A program made the translations under genes and the position numbers. A stretch of 64,000 nucleotides of DNA. Source: Marinactinospora thermotolerans DSM 45154 (GTDB taxonomy: Bacteria; Actinomycetota; Actinomycetes; Streptosporangiales; Streptosporangiaceae). Where the stretch lies: the NCBI RefSeq assembly GCF_900167435.1, contig NZ_FUWS01000009.1, positions 62,001-126,000 on the forward strand, written 5' to 3'. Below are positions 55,601 to 63,213 of the stretch, piece after piece. The notes under the pieces were generated by a model. It saw only the letters and a program-made list of their open reading frames with translations. It did no database searches and was not told the origin of the DNA. Numbering within the stretch: position 1 is the first letter of the stretch; each line of letters begins with the position of its first letter.

Positions 55601-56254
55601 AACCGGGTCCTCAGCGAGGAACAGGCCGCCGACGCCACCTACGCCATGCAGAACGTGGTCAACGCCGGCACCGGCCGCAACGCCGCGATCTCGCGGCCCG
55701 CGGCGGGCAAGACCGGGACGACGGACAACAACGTGGCGGCCTGGTTCGTGGGCTACACCCCGAGGCTCGCCACGGCGGCCACCGCCTACAACACCAACAA
55801 GCAGACGACCATCGTCCCCGGGTGGGGCGTGGCCACCAGTGACGGTGTGCCGTCGGCGATCTGGCGTTCCTTCATGGAGAAGGCCGCCGACACCGCCTAC
55901 GGCGAGTACGCGGAGTTCCCCTCCCCGGCCTTCGGCGGAAGCTCCCAGAACTACGCGCCCCAGGTGCCGTCCGAGCCGCAGTCCGAGGAGACGGGCGGCT
56001 ACGAGGAGGCTCCTCCGGTCGAGGAGGACCTGCCCCAGAACCCGGCCCCCGACACCGGTGTCGAAATCCCCGACGGCGGGGCCACGGGCGCCCCGGTCGA
56101 CCCGGGCACGGATCCGGGCGGCGATCCGGGCGGCGTGGATCCGGGCGGCGACCCGGGGGGCACGGACCCGGGTGGTGATCCGGGGGGCACGGATCCGGGC
56201 GGTGATCCCGGCACGGGCTTCCCGGGCGGTGGCGGCATGGCCCCCACCGGGTGA
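52637..56254 (+). CDS. Bifunctional penicillin-binding protein (class A PBP, GT51 transglycosylase + transpeptidase)
   Basis: A 1205-residue membrane-bound peptidoglycan synthase. The N-terminal 480 or so residues are extremely acidic and cytoplasmic, with 50-residue repeats (see the repeat entry) and a Pro/Gly/Ala stretch. A basic juxtamembrane segment and one helix (about 491-515) follow. The GT51 domain has AEDRGFWTEPG and GGSTITQQMVRNYY. The transpeptidase has SSFK (near 847), SNN (near 900) and KTGTT (near 1024). The C-terminus is a Asp-Pro-Gly-Gly repeat. The TTG at 52637 is given, but CTG at 52661 behind AGGGGG and GAAGAA is an attractive alternative start (residue 9). The long tail is atypical of class A PBPs. 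Confidence 0.9.
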   Translation: MRTPGGEELSESTYGDGETEPRPESDTPETGNSPATSDVDSNKPDPSERPDGDGPDSRPDSPDTSVTPESDEAPSRPEGTDPKDTEAEPEAESADPKETDGTERDEPTADDAADRAEEKTAADDAQRSSDDAAADAGGFDWFTGGKEDDARARDTESEDADGDDAASSVYSGESAFKDSGSFFRDGVARNLAEQYGLEFAGGSTADGPEADEAPAEPRDLAGSADSVESAAKADSDTEQESSADRDDTVGERADEPNWDPEGTAEFRPVFDDDDEDEDVPAGGVGASGRAGGASEADGEDAEASTRMWDPEGTAEFRPVFDDDDEDEDVPAGGVGASGRAGGASEADGEDAEASTRAWDPEGTAAFTPVFDDDEDDEKTTESPAHGAASSPHDDTERDTPAPADPGTEALGTAAVAAAGAVAGAGVVGGAIGAQQGAGTGGSGTPSGETSHSAASGGADPQGPAPTGDAKGKAKKAKKKAQKKQRPLWWRITRGGLIAAGILLVLGVAGFGVAYATIPVPDATQESATNQGSTFYYSDGETVFAERGVDRDPVPLEEVPEEVQNAILAAEDRGFWTEPGVSLTGTLRAAWSTFTGQQVQGGSTITQQMVRNYYEGLSQEQTYSRKFKEIIISLKVDRSQSKEWILEQYLNTIYFGRNAYGIQAAAQAYYHKDVGELTPDEAALLAAAIQQPTKFGLSDSETTPEMEERWRYVVDGLVQMESITPAQADQYRFPKPEKTVPQEGVDLSGYKGYMLQQAMKELEQLGYTEDNINRGGYKITTTFDKDLMEAAQEAVEENVDVEQMADDVRIGLSAVDPATGEVVAFYGGADYMQNQYDSAFLGTAQVGSSFKPYVLAAALKNDMGLNTVVDGSGPQTIAGSRVQNAGNAPGGPMNLIEATRVSNNLGYIDLAQRVGLEEVAQTAYEMGIPEGSLDDHLVPVMPLGVNDTTPTVQAGAYATFANGGEHVETHVIRSILNVDGEEERPEVERNRVLSEEQAADATYAMQNVVNAGTGRNAAISRPAAGKTGTTDNNVAAWFVGYTPRLATAATAYNTNKQTTIVPGWGVATSDGVPSAIWRSFMEKAADTAYGEYAEFPSPAFGGSSQNYAPQVPSEPQSEETGGYEEAPPVEEDLPQNPAPDTGVEIPDGGATGAPVDPGTDPGGDPGGVDPGGDPGGTDPGGDPGGTDPGGDPGTGFPGGGGMAPTG
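53408..53760 (+). repeat. 150-bp tandem DNA repeat inside the PBP gene
   Basis: A unit of exactly 150 bp (50 codons) occurs in nearly identical copies at 53408-53557 and 53558-53707, followed by a shorter diverged third start at 53708. Each encodes a WDPEGTAEFRPVF stretch, an Asp/Glu run and a Gly/Ala-rich linker. The copies match even at wobble positions, indicating recent duplication. The unit is richer in T-ending codons than surrounding sequence. Confidence 0.9.
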
Positions 56255-56267
56255 GAGGAAGCCACAG

Positions 56268-56313
56268 ACGGCCGAGGGGCCGGGGAGCGCACGCTCCCCG
56301 GCCCCTCGGCCGT
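56268..56313. terminator. Bidirectional terminator after the PBP gene
   Basis: Perfect 22-bp stem (56268-56289 with 56292-56313), one of the longest in the window, between the PBP gene and the convergent terpenoid-toroid gene. Confidence 0.85.
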
Positions 56314-56339
56314 TTCCGGAACCGGGCCGGCCGGCGGGG

Positions 56340-57419
56340 TCAGCCCCCGGTCGTCGGACAGCCGCAGGAGGCCGGGTCCACCGCCGCGGAGCCCTCCCCG
56401 GCCGTGTCGGTGAACACCCTGGCGCCGGGGGTCGCCTCGCACAGCGCGTCGGTGGCCAGGATGACCGCCGCGGCCGTCCAGGTGCTGCGCTCCACCGGCC
56501 AGTTGACCTGTTCGGCGAACTGGTACCCGGTCCAGTAGGCGCCGTCGTCGGGGTCGCGCAGGTGCTGGATGTCGGCCAGCAGCGCGGCGCCCCGGTCGGT
56601 CTCGCCCATCGCGGCCAGCGCCAGGACCAGCTCCGAGGTCTCGGCGCCGGTGACCCAGGGCTGATCGCTCACGCAACGGATGCCCAGCCCTGGCACGACG
56701 AAGGTGTCCCAGCGCTGGGCCAGGCGCTCCTTCGCCGCCGCGTCGCGCACCGCCCCGCCCAGGATCGGGTAGTACCAGTCCATCGAGTAGCGGCCGCGGT
56801 CGGCGAAGAACGGCTCGTGTTCGGCGATGAGATGGGCCAGGCGGGCGGCGGCGTGGTCCCATTCGGGCCGCGGCCGTCCCAGGCGCACGGCAAGGCGGGA
56901 CGCGCAGCGCAGCGCCTGGTGGATGCTGGCGCACGCGGTGAGCAGCGCGTGGTCGCCGGGGCTGCCGTCGGGGTCGCGCGCCCACAGGATCTCGCCGCGC
57001 CCGCCGCGCAGGCCCAGCACGAACCCGATGGCGTCGCGTACCACCGGCCACATCCGCTCGGCGAACGCCTCATCCTCGCTGATCAGGAGGTGGTGCCAGA
57101 CACCGACCGCCAGGTAGGCGGCGTGGTTGGCCTCGCGGAGGGGGTTGACGACCCGCCCCCCGCCGTACTTGGCCGGCCACGACCCGTCGGCGTCCTGCAC
57201 GGAGGCCAGCCAGTCGTAGGCGCGCTCCGCGGCCTCCAGGTGCCCGGTGGCCGACAGCGCCATCGCGCACTCCACGTGGTCCCAGGGGTCCAGGTGGCCA
57301 CCGGGAAACCAGGGGATCGCCCCGGACCGCTCCTGGGAGGTGAGCAGGTAGCGCGCCGTGCGGGCGATGTCGTCGGCGCTGAGGACGCCGGGCAGCTCTG
57401 GCAGCTCGCGTGAGGTCAT
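56340..57419 (-). CDS. Prenyltransferase/terpenoid cyclase-fold (alpha-alpha toroid) protein
   Basis: A 359-residue protein with toroid-type repeats, including AERAYDWLASVQDADGSWPAKY and GQ-like LADIQHLRDPDDGAYWTGY near the C-terminus. It carries the features of the prenyltransferase/squalene-cyclase-like superfamily but no obvious DxDD catalytic motif, so it may bind rather than cyclise a substrate. It ends with a Cys-rich SCGCPTTGG. The ATG at 57419 overlaps the preceding methyltransferase stop by 4 nt (ATGA), making it the last gene of a three-gene operon. Confidence 0.8.
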   Translation of the reverse strand: MTSRELPELPGVLSADDIARTARYLLTSQERSGAIPWFPGGHLDPWDHVECAMALSATGHLEAAERAYDWLASVQDADGSWPAKYGGGRVVNPLREANHAAYLAVGVWHHLLISEDEAFAERMWPVVRDAIGFVLGLRGGRGEILWARDPDGSPGDHALLTACASIHQALRCASRLAVRLGRPRPEWDHAAARLAHLIAEHEPFFADRGRYSMDWYYPILGGAVRDAAAKERLAQRWDTFVVPGLGIRCVSDQPWVTGAETSELVLALAAMGETDRGAALLADIQHLRDPDDGAYWTGYQFAEQVNWPVERSTWTAAAVILATDALCEATPGARVFTDTAGEGSAAVDPASCGCPTTGG

Positions 57420-58147
57420 TCGGTGTTTCCGGCGCCGGTCGGCTTGCGGAGGTAGACGACCACGCTCTTGCCGATGAGAGGGTTGAGGAGCCGCTCGGTG
57501 ACGCGGGTCGCCTTCGGCGCCTTGAGGATGTCCCAGACGAGGAGACGGTGGTAGGCCCGGACCAACGGGTGATCGTCGTCGCCGGTGCCCACGGCGCACT
57601 TGATCCACCAGTAGGGCGAGTGGAGGGCGTGCGCGTGGTGGTGCGGACCGATCTCGAAGCCGGTGGCCTTGAGCTTGGCCTCCAGCTCGGCGCGCGTGTA
57701 GATCCGGATGTGGCCGCCCTCGTTGGTGTGGTACTCCTCCGACAGCGCCCAGCAGATGCGTTCGGGCAGCCAGCTGGGGACGGTGACGGCGGCGATCCCG
57801 CCCGGCTTGAGCACCCGGTACAGCTCGGCCATCGCGGCGGTGTCGTGCGGGATGTGCTCGAAGATCTCGGCGGCGATGACCCGGTCGAAGGAGGCGTCCT
57901 CGAACGGCATGTCCAGCGCGTCGCCCTTGACGGTCTCGGCCGAGGCGTCGTGGGGGGCCTCGCCCTCGGCGCGCATGGCCGCGAACATCGTCGCGACGTC
58001 GGCGAGGTCGTTCTCGTTCTGGTCGAACGCCACCACGTCGCTGCCGCGGCGGTAGACCTCGAAGGCGTGCCGTCCGCCACCGCAGCCCAGGTCCAGCACG
58101 CGGTGGCCGGGACCGACGGGGAAGAGGGAGAAGTCGACGGTGATCAG
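57416..58147 (-). CDS. Class I SAM-dependent methyltransferase
   Basis: A 243-residue methyltransferase with a complete core: HRVLDLGCGGGRHAFEV (motif I), VAFDQNENDLADVA, VKGDALDMPFEDASFDRVIAAEIFEHI and RVLKPGGIAAVTVPSW. The nearest in-frame start with a ribosome site is CTG at 58147, six nt after AAGGAG; no ATG, GTG or TTG lies nearby in frame. It is 29 nt after the GT4 gene, and it overlaps the toroid-fold gene. A lipid or glycoside intermediate is a plausible substrate. Confidence 0.85.
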   Translation of the reverse strand: MITVDFSLFPVGPGHRVLDLGCGGGRHAFEVYRRGSDVVAFDQNENDLADVATMFAAMRAEGEAPHDASAETVKGDALDMPFEDASFDRVIAAEIFEHIPHDTAAMAELYRVLKPGGIAAVTVPSWLPERICWALSEEYHTNEGGHIRIYTRAELEAKLKATGFEIGPHHHAHALHSPYWWIKCAVGTGDDDHPLVRAYHRLLVWDILKAPKATRVTERLLNPLIGKSVVVYLRKPTGAGNTE

Positions 58148-58176
58148 TGGGGGCTCCTTCGAATCGTCTGCGTGGT

Positions 58177-59460
58177 CTACAGCCGGGGGCCGAGGCCGCT
58201 CGGTCGGGCCTGGGCGGCCTCGACGGCCGCGGCGTAACGGCGCGCGGTGGCCTCGGCGACCGCGCGCCAGGTGAAGCGTTCCTGCACCCGCTGCCAGGCG
58301 GCCTCGCCCATGCGGGCGCGTTCGGCGTCGTCGTCGAGGAGGGCGCCGACCGCCGCCGCGAGCTCCTCGGGGTCGCCGGGGGTGATGAGCCGGCCGGCGC
58401 GGCCGTCCTCGCCGACGACCTCGGGCAACGCCCCCGCCCGGCTGGCGACGAGCGGGGTGGCACAGGCCATGGCCTCCACCGCGGGCAGGGAGAAGCCCTC
58501 GTAGAGCGAGGGGATGACGGCGACCTGGGCGGCGGCGATCAGCCGGGCCAGTTCGGTGTCGTCGAGCCCGCTGACGAAGGTGACCCGGTCGCGCAGCGAC
58601 AGTTCGTCGACGAGCCGGTCGGTGTCCCCGCCGGGCCGGGGACGGCTGACGATGGTCAGGGAGACGTCGCGTTCGGTGGCGAGCTTGGCCGCCGCGCGCA
58701 GCAGGGTCGAGACGCCCTTGAGGGGGCTGTCGGCGCTGGCCACGCAGACGATCCTGCCGGGGACCCGGGGCACCTCCGGCCGCGGGTGGAAGAAGCGGGT
58801 GTCCACGCCGAGGGGGACGACCTCGATGTCGGCGCGGCGCACGCCGAACTCGCGGGCGACGTCGTCGGCCGAGGAGCGCGAGGGCACGAGGATCGGCCGG
58901 AGCCGGCGGGCCACCCGCGCCTGCATGCCCACGAAGCCGTACCAGCGGCGTTTGGACAGCCGGGTCCAGCCCTCCGCCTGTTCCAGCTCGATGCGCCGGT
59001 CGATCGAGATGGGGTGGTGGATCGTGGTGACCAGGGGGAAGCCCGCCGACCGCAGGCCGAGCAGGCCGTAGCCGAGGGTCTGGTTGTCGTGGACGACGTC
59101 GAACTCGCCGCGGCGGCGGCGTAGCTCGCGTAGCGCCCGGAGCGAGAAGGTGAGGGGTTCGGGGAAGCCCGCGGTCCACATCGTGGTGACTTCCAGGGCG
59201 TCGATCCAGTCGCGCCACTCCCGCATCGGAGGCGCCTGGAAGGGGGTGGCGTCGTTGTACAGGTCGAGGCTGGGGACCTTCTCCAGCTTCACGCCGTCGT
59301 CGAGTTCGGGGTAGGGCTGTCCGGAGAACACGTGGACGTGGTGTCCGAGGGCCGCCAGCTCGCGGGAGAGGTGGCGAACGTAGACTCCCTGCCCGCCGCA
59401 GTGCTGCTTGCTGCGGTAGGACAACAGGGCGATGCGCAGGGGACGGTCGTGTTGCGGCAT
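58177..59460 (-). CDS. Glycosyltransferase family 4
   Basis: A 427-residue GT-B glycosyltransferase. The N-terminal domain has IALLSYRSKQHCGGQGVYVRHLSRELAALGHHV, and the donor-binding domain has RIVCVASADSPLKGVSTLLRA, SLYEGFSLPAVEAMACATPLVAS (the EX7E-type segment). No membrane segment; it likely acts at the cytoplasmic face on a lipid or other acceptor. ATG start at 59460. First gene of the operon with a methyltransferase and toroid-fold protein. Confidence 0.92.
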   Translation of the reverse strand: MPQHDRPLRIALLSYRSKQHCGGQGVYVRHLSRELAALGHHVHVFSGQPYPELDDGVKLEKVPSLDLYNDATPFQAPPMREWRDWIDALEVTTMWTAGFPEPLTFSLRALRELRRRRGEFDVVHDNQTLGYGLLGLRSAGFPLVTTIHHPISIDRRIELEQAEGWTRLSKRRWYGFVGMQARVARRLRPILVPSRSSADDVAREFGVRRADIEVVPLGVDTRFFHPRPEVPRVPGRIVCVASADSPLKGVSTLLRAAAKLATERDVSLTIVSRPRPGGDTDRLVDELSLRDRVTFVSGLDDTELARLIAAAQVAVIPSLYEGFSLPAVEAMACATPLVASRAGALPEVVGEDGRAGRLITPGDPEELAAAVGALLDDDAERARMGEAAWQRVQERFTWRAVAEATARRYAAAVEAAQARPSGLGPRL

Positions 59461-59690
59461 GGCACTAACCCATCGGGGGCGCGGAGGGGCGGGGCGGGGG
59501 CGGAGTGGTGGACACCGTCGCGTCCAGTCGGGTCAACGGATCACCTCGTTCGTCACACGCCCCGGACATTACCGGTCAGTTTAATACCTGACTTTTCCGG
59601 GCGAATTTACGGTGACGCCCTTTGCGGGATGAGAGGTGACGATCGACCGCAAAACTCATTTCCGTCAGCGGTTTTCCGCGGCCGGTCCGA

Positions 59691-60704
59691 TCACCGCACC
59701 GGGTCACGGGCCCGCCATCCCAGCACCCCGTCGGCGCTGCGGGTCACCACGACCGCGCCTCGCCGCTCCAGCACGCGCAGGTGGGCGGAGGTCTCGGCGG
59801 CCGCCATCCGGCGGGAGGCCGGGGGCATCAGCGCCCAGTCCCGGCTCCATCCCAGCGCGGCGGCCAGTTCCCACAGGGTCGCCGGCTCGCCGTCGAGCAG
59901 GCCCAGCAGGCGGTCCAGGCGCTCCTCGTGATGGGCGGCGATCTCGGCGGCCCGCGTCGCGACGCCCCCGAAGCGCCGTTCGTGCGCGGGCAGGGCCTGG
60001 TGGGCGTCGAGTCCGCGGAGCCGGTCCAGCGAGTCGAGGAAGGAGCCGAGGGGGTCGGCGTCGGGGTCGTCGAAGGGGTACAGCCCGATGTGCGGGGTGA
60101 TCCGGGGCAGCGCGTGGTCCCCGGTGAACAGCCGGCCCGATTCCTCCAGGTGCAGGCAGACGTGGCCCGGGGAGTGGCCGGGCGTCCACACCGTGCGCAA
60201 CGTCCGCTTCGGCAGGTCGACCAGGTCGCCGTCGGAGAGCTCCCGGTCGGGTTGCGCGGGCGGGTCGACGCGCAGTGCCGGATCGGTGGCGGCGCGCGCC
60301 TCGTCCTCGCTCGCGCCCGCGCGACGGAGCCGGGCGCGTTCCTCCTCCCACCGTTGCGCGTCGTGCCGGGTCCGCAGACGGCGGATCACCGCGGCGTCGG
60401 CGTGGTGCATCGCGATCCAGGCTCCCGAGGCCTCCCGTACCCGCCCGGCCAGACCGGCGTGGTCGGGGTGGAAGTGGGTGACCACCACCCCGCGCACCTC
60501 GGCCACGGAGGTCCCGGCGCGCTCCAGACCCGTGGTGAGCGCCCGCCAGGACTCCTCGTGGTGCCAGCCGGCGTCCACGAGGACCGGTCCGCCCGGCGCC
60601 TCCAAGAGGTAGACCAGGGTGTAGCCGAGGGGGTTGCCGGGGATGGGGACGGGGATGCTCCACACGCCGTCGCCGAGGTCCTCGACCGGAGGGATCTCCC
60701 GCAT
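59691..60704 (-). CDS. MBL-fold metallo-hydrolase
   Basis: A 337-residue metallo-beta-lactamase-fold hydrolase. The metal motif THFHPDHAG (HxHxDH) is followed by the downstream ligands in GHSPGHVCLHLEESG and GDHALPRITPHIG. The C-terminal third (about 250-337) resembles a winged-helix tail (AAETSAHLRVLERRGAVVV), seen in LACTB2-type members. GGAAAGGGCGG precedes the ATG. It diverges from the TetR regulator across a KstR-like operator, so that regulator probably controls it. Substrate unknown, possibly a thioester or lactone. Confidence 0.87.
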   Translation of the reverse strand: MREIPPVEDLGDGVWSIPVPIPGNPLGYTLVYLLEAPGGPVLVDAGWHHEESWRALTTGLERAGTSVAEVRGVVVTHFHPDHAGLAGRVREASGAWIAMHHADAAVIRRLRTRHDAQRWEEERARLRRAGASEDEARAATDPALRVDPPAQPDRELSDGDLVDLPKRTLRTVWTPGHSPGHVCLHLEESGRLFTGDHALPRITPHIGLYPFDDPDADPLGSFLDSLDRLRGLDAHQALPAHERRFGGVATRAAEIAAHHEERLDRLLGLLDGEPATLWELAAALGWSRDWALMPPASRRMAAAETSAHLRVLERRGAVVVTRSADGVLGWRARDPVR

Positions 60705-60739
60705 GGCCGCCCTTTCCAGAAGGAAACCGAGTCAAATTC

Positions 60740-60753
60740 TAGAACAGGTTCCG
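60740..60753. promoter_or_regulatory. KstR-like operator between the MBL hydrolase and TetR genes
   Basis: TAGAACAGGTTCCG matches the KstR consensus TNNAACNNGTTNNA at seven of eight defined positions, with the final A replaced by G; GAAC-AG-GTTC forms a symmetrical core. It lies 36 nt upstream of the MBL start and about 180 nt from the TetR start. Confidence 0.55.
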
Positions 60754-60929
60754 ATTTTTCGGTCGACCGGACCTGGACGCCCCTCCGACCTGCGCGGACT
60801 CCTCGCAGGCGGGGGCGGGGATTACAATTTCCAGACAGGACGGACCGTTGTGGAGCACCCCCGATCGGACGGTCCGGGACGGCCGGTGCCGCCGTGGACG
60901 CGGCCGGACAACGAGGGGGACGGGACACC

Positions 60930-61532
60930 GTGGTGGTCCAGGCGCCGGCCGGACGGCGCGCGCGCAACCAGAACCAGCGTCGGCGCAGGATCGTGCGCAG
61001 CGCGACGGCCCTCACCCTGCGTGGCGGAGTCGAGGCCATGCAGATGCGGACGGTCGCCGAACGCTCCGGGGTCGCCCTGGGCACCCTCTACCGTTACTTC
61101 CCGTCGAAGATGGATCTCGTCGTCGCGGTCGTCACCGAGGAGCTCCAGCTCCTGGAGAAGGGGATCGCCCGCAGGCCGCCGACCGCGGAGGACGCCGCGG
61201 GCCGGGCGGTGGACGTGCTCATGCGGGCCACGCGCGGTCTCATGCGCGAGCCCGAGCTCGCCGACGCGCTCGTCCGGTCCCTGATCATGGCCGAGGTGAG
61301 GACCGACGTGGGGCCGCAGATCACCGACCTGCTGTGGCGGGTGGCCACCCGGGCCGGAGCGGGGGACGGGGGACAGGAGCCCGACCGCGACAGCGACGGC
61401 TACGTCCGGGTCGGGGCGTTGGCGAGCGTCTGGGTCTTCGAGCTGCTGGAGATCCTCAAGGGGCATCGCGACATCGACCGGGTGCAGCGCCATCTCGAGG
61501 TGGCCGCGGGGCCGTTGCTCGCCGATCTATAG
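60930..61532 (+). CDS. TetR-family regulator, KstR-like
   Basis: A 200-residue TetR repressor. The helix-turn-helix is ALTLRGGVEAMQMRTVAERSGVALGTLYRYFPSKMDLVVAVV, close to KstR of mycobacteria (which represses cholesterol degradation genes). The C-terminal ligand domain is less similar. GGGGG and GGG upstream support the GTG at 60930, with another in-frame GTG next to it. It lies divergent from the MBL hydrolase gene across a KstR-like operator, hence autoregulation and control of the hydrolase are likely. No cholesterol catabolic genes are visible, so the effector may be another acyl-CoA. Confidence 0.83.
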   Translation: MVVQAPAGRRARNQNQRRRRIVRSATALTLRGGVEAMQMRTVAERSGVALGTLYRYFPSKMDLVVAVVTEELQLLEKGIARRPPTAEDAAGRAVDVLMRATRGLMREPELADALVRSLIMAEVRTDVGPQITDLLWRVATRAGAGDGGQEPDRDSDGYVRVGALASVWVFELLEILKGHRDIDRVQRHLEVAAGPLLADL

Positions 61533-61554
61533 ACCATGGCGCCCGGCCCCGGCG

Positions 61555-62979
61555 TCAACCGCGGGGGCCGAGCAGACCGAGCAGGTCCTCCAGCCAGCGT
61601 GACACGAGGTCGTCGGAGCCGTCCTGCCCCTCCTCCGGTCGCCCCGGGGCGTCGGAGGGGGGTTCCGAGGGCTGGGGAGCCCGGGGGAGCGCCTCCCCGG
61701 CGGTCCCTCCTCCGCTCGGTGCCGGCTCGGTGCCCCCGCCCGTTGCGGGGAGGGAGGATTCCGGGGCGGGAGAGGTGCCCATGGGGGCGGGGGAGGCGGC
61801 CGGGGACACCGGTGGGGGCGCGACCGTGGCGGCGCCGACCGTCACCTCGTCCGCGCCCGCGCCGTTGTTTCCGGGAGCGGGGAGCCGGTCGGGCACCGCG
61901 GAGTTCGAGACGCCCGCCGACGATCGGGTGGAGATCCCCGGAGCCGAGGGGGGTGTTCCGGTGACCGTGGTCGGGCCCTCCCCGAGGAGGGTCCCGGCCA
62001 TCCACAGCGCGAGCGCGATGACGACCGTGCTCAAACCGGCGAAGATCGGGGTGAGCCAGCGCGTTCCGGGTCCCCGCTCCGCCGAGGGGCGTGGCGCGGC
62101 GTCGGGGGCGAGCTCGGCGACGGGTTCGGCGGCGTGCCGGCCGGTGACGTCGAAGGTGGTGATGCGGTCCGCGGCGACGGAGGTGGTCTCGTCGGGGCGT
62201 TGGGGGGACTCCTCGGGAACGGGCGCGCTCCCGCCGGCCAGGGCGCGGTCACGGTGCAACGGGAATCCGTCGGGGCCGAGGGGGCGCATGAGGGCCGCCG
62301 CGCCCCTGCGCTCCTCGGCGCGTCCCACGGCCGTGCAGGCGGCGATGACCCGTTCGCGCAGCCCTTCGGGAGGGCCCGGCGGGACCAGCAGCCTCATCAG
62401 GTCGGCGACGTCGACCAGGGCCCACGGTCCGGCGCCGGGCCGCGCGGGGCGGGGGGCGTGCTCGGACAGGACCTCGATGGCCCTGCGGGCGGCGGCCCGG
62501 CACAGCTCGCCCGCCGTCTCGGCGTCGAGTCCGAGGATGAGGGCGATCTGCGAGGGGGACAGGCCGTGGCGGAGGTACAGCTCCAGCAGTTCACGGTGGC
62601 TGGGCGGGATCCGCAGCATCGTCTCGACCAGTGGGCGCTCGGCTTCGACGGTCGCGAGCCCGGCGTAGGGGGAGACCGGGGCGAAGCCACGCCGCTGACA
62701 GGAGGTCCGGGCCAGGGCGAACAGCCAGGGACGCAGCTGGGCGCGGTCGCGCAGCAGCGGCAGCAGTTCCACCGAGGCGACGAGGGCCTCGCGCGTGGCC
62801 TCGCCCGGGGCGTCGGGCAGGGCGGTGGAGGAGGGGCCGAGCAGCGACCAGCAGTACCGGTACAGCGGGGGAGCGAACCGGGCGTAGTACTCCCGGTGGC
62901 CGCGTCCCTCACGCAGCATGACGGCGAACGGCACGTCGTCCTCGGCGCCGTGCCGGACCGGTCCTCGTCGCGCGGTCAC
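61555..62979 (-). CDS. Sigma-70 ECF-like protein fused to a transmembrane anchor and Pro/Ser-rich tail
   Basis: A 474-residue protein. The first 180 residues look like an ECF sigma factor: YYARFAPPLYRYCWSLLG and LPLLRDRAQLRPWLFALARTSC at the region 2 position, and PPSHRELLELYLRHGLSPSQIALILGLDAETAGELCRAAARR at region 4. A linker is followed by a single helix WLTPIFAGLSTVVIALALWM (about 307-326) and then an outside-facing Ser/Pro/Thr/Gly-rich tail to residue 474. This is the arrangement of a membrane-tethered sigma-like regulator. Region 2 lacks obvious promoter-opening residues, so DNA activity is uncertain. Starts at 62979. Confidence 0.75.
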   Translation of the reverse strand: MTARRGPVRHGAEDDVPFAVMLREGRGHREYYARFAPPLYRYCWSLLGPSSTALPDAPGEATREALVASVELLPLLRDRAQLRPWLFALARTSCQRRGFAPVSPYAGLATVEAERPLVETMLRIPPSHRELLELYLRHGLSPSQIALILGLDAETAGELCRAAARRAIEVLSEHAPRPARPGAGPWALVDVADLMRLLVPPGPPEGLRERVIAACTAVGRAEERRGAAALMRPLGPDGFPLHRDRALAGGSAPVPEESPQRPDETTSVAADRITTFDVTGRHAAEPVAELAPDAAPRPSAERGPGTRWLTPIFAGLSTVVIALALWMAGTLLGEGPTTVTGTPPSAPGISTRSSAGVSNSAVPDRLPAPGNNGAGADEVTVGAATVAPPPVSPAASPAPMGTSPAPESSLPATGGGTEPAPSGGGTAGEALPRAPQPSEPPSDAPGRPEEGQDGSDDLVSRWLEDLLGLLGPRG

Positions 62980-63213
62980 GGTTCCTCCCCCAACCCGTTC
63001 ACGGCACGCGGCTGCCCACGCGGATCCGTGGGGTGAAACGCCGGAGTTGTCCGACGACGCTAGCCGGGGACAGGCGTTCTGTGCTGCGGGTTCGAGAAGA
63101 TGTGACGGGAAGGGAAGATGGCCCTTACCTTCGCTACCCGTCCGGGCCCCCTCTCCCCGCCCCGCCGATGCGCCGGTGCCGAGCGGAGAACCGGCACCGG
63201 CGCGGGAAGGCCC

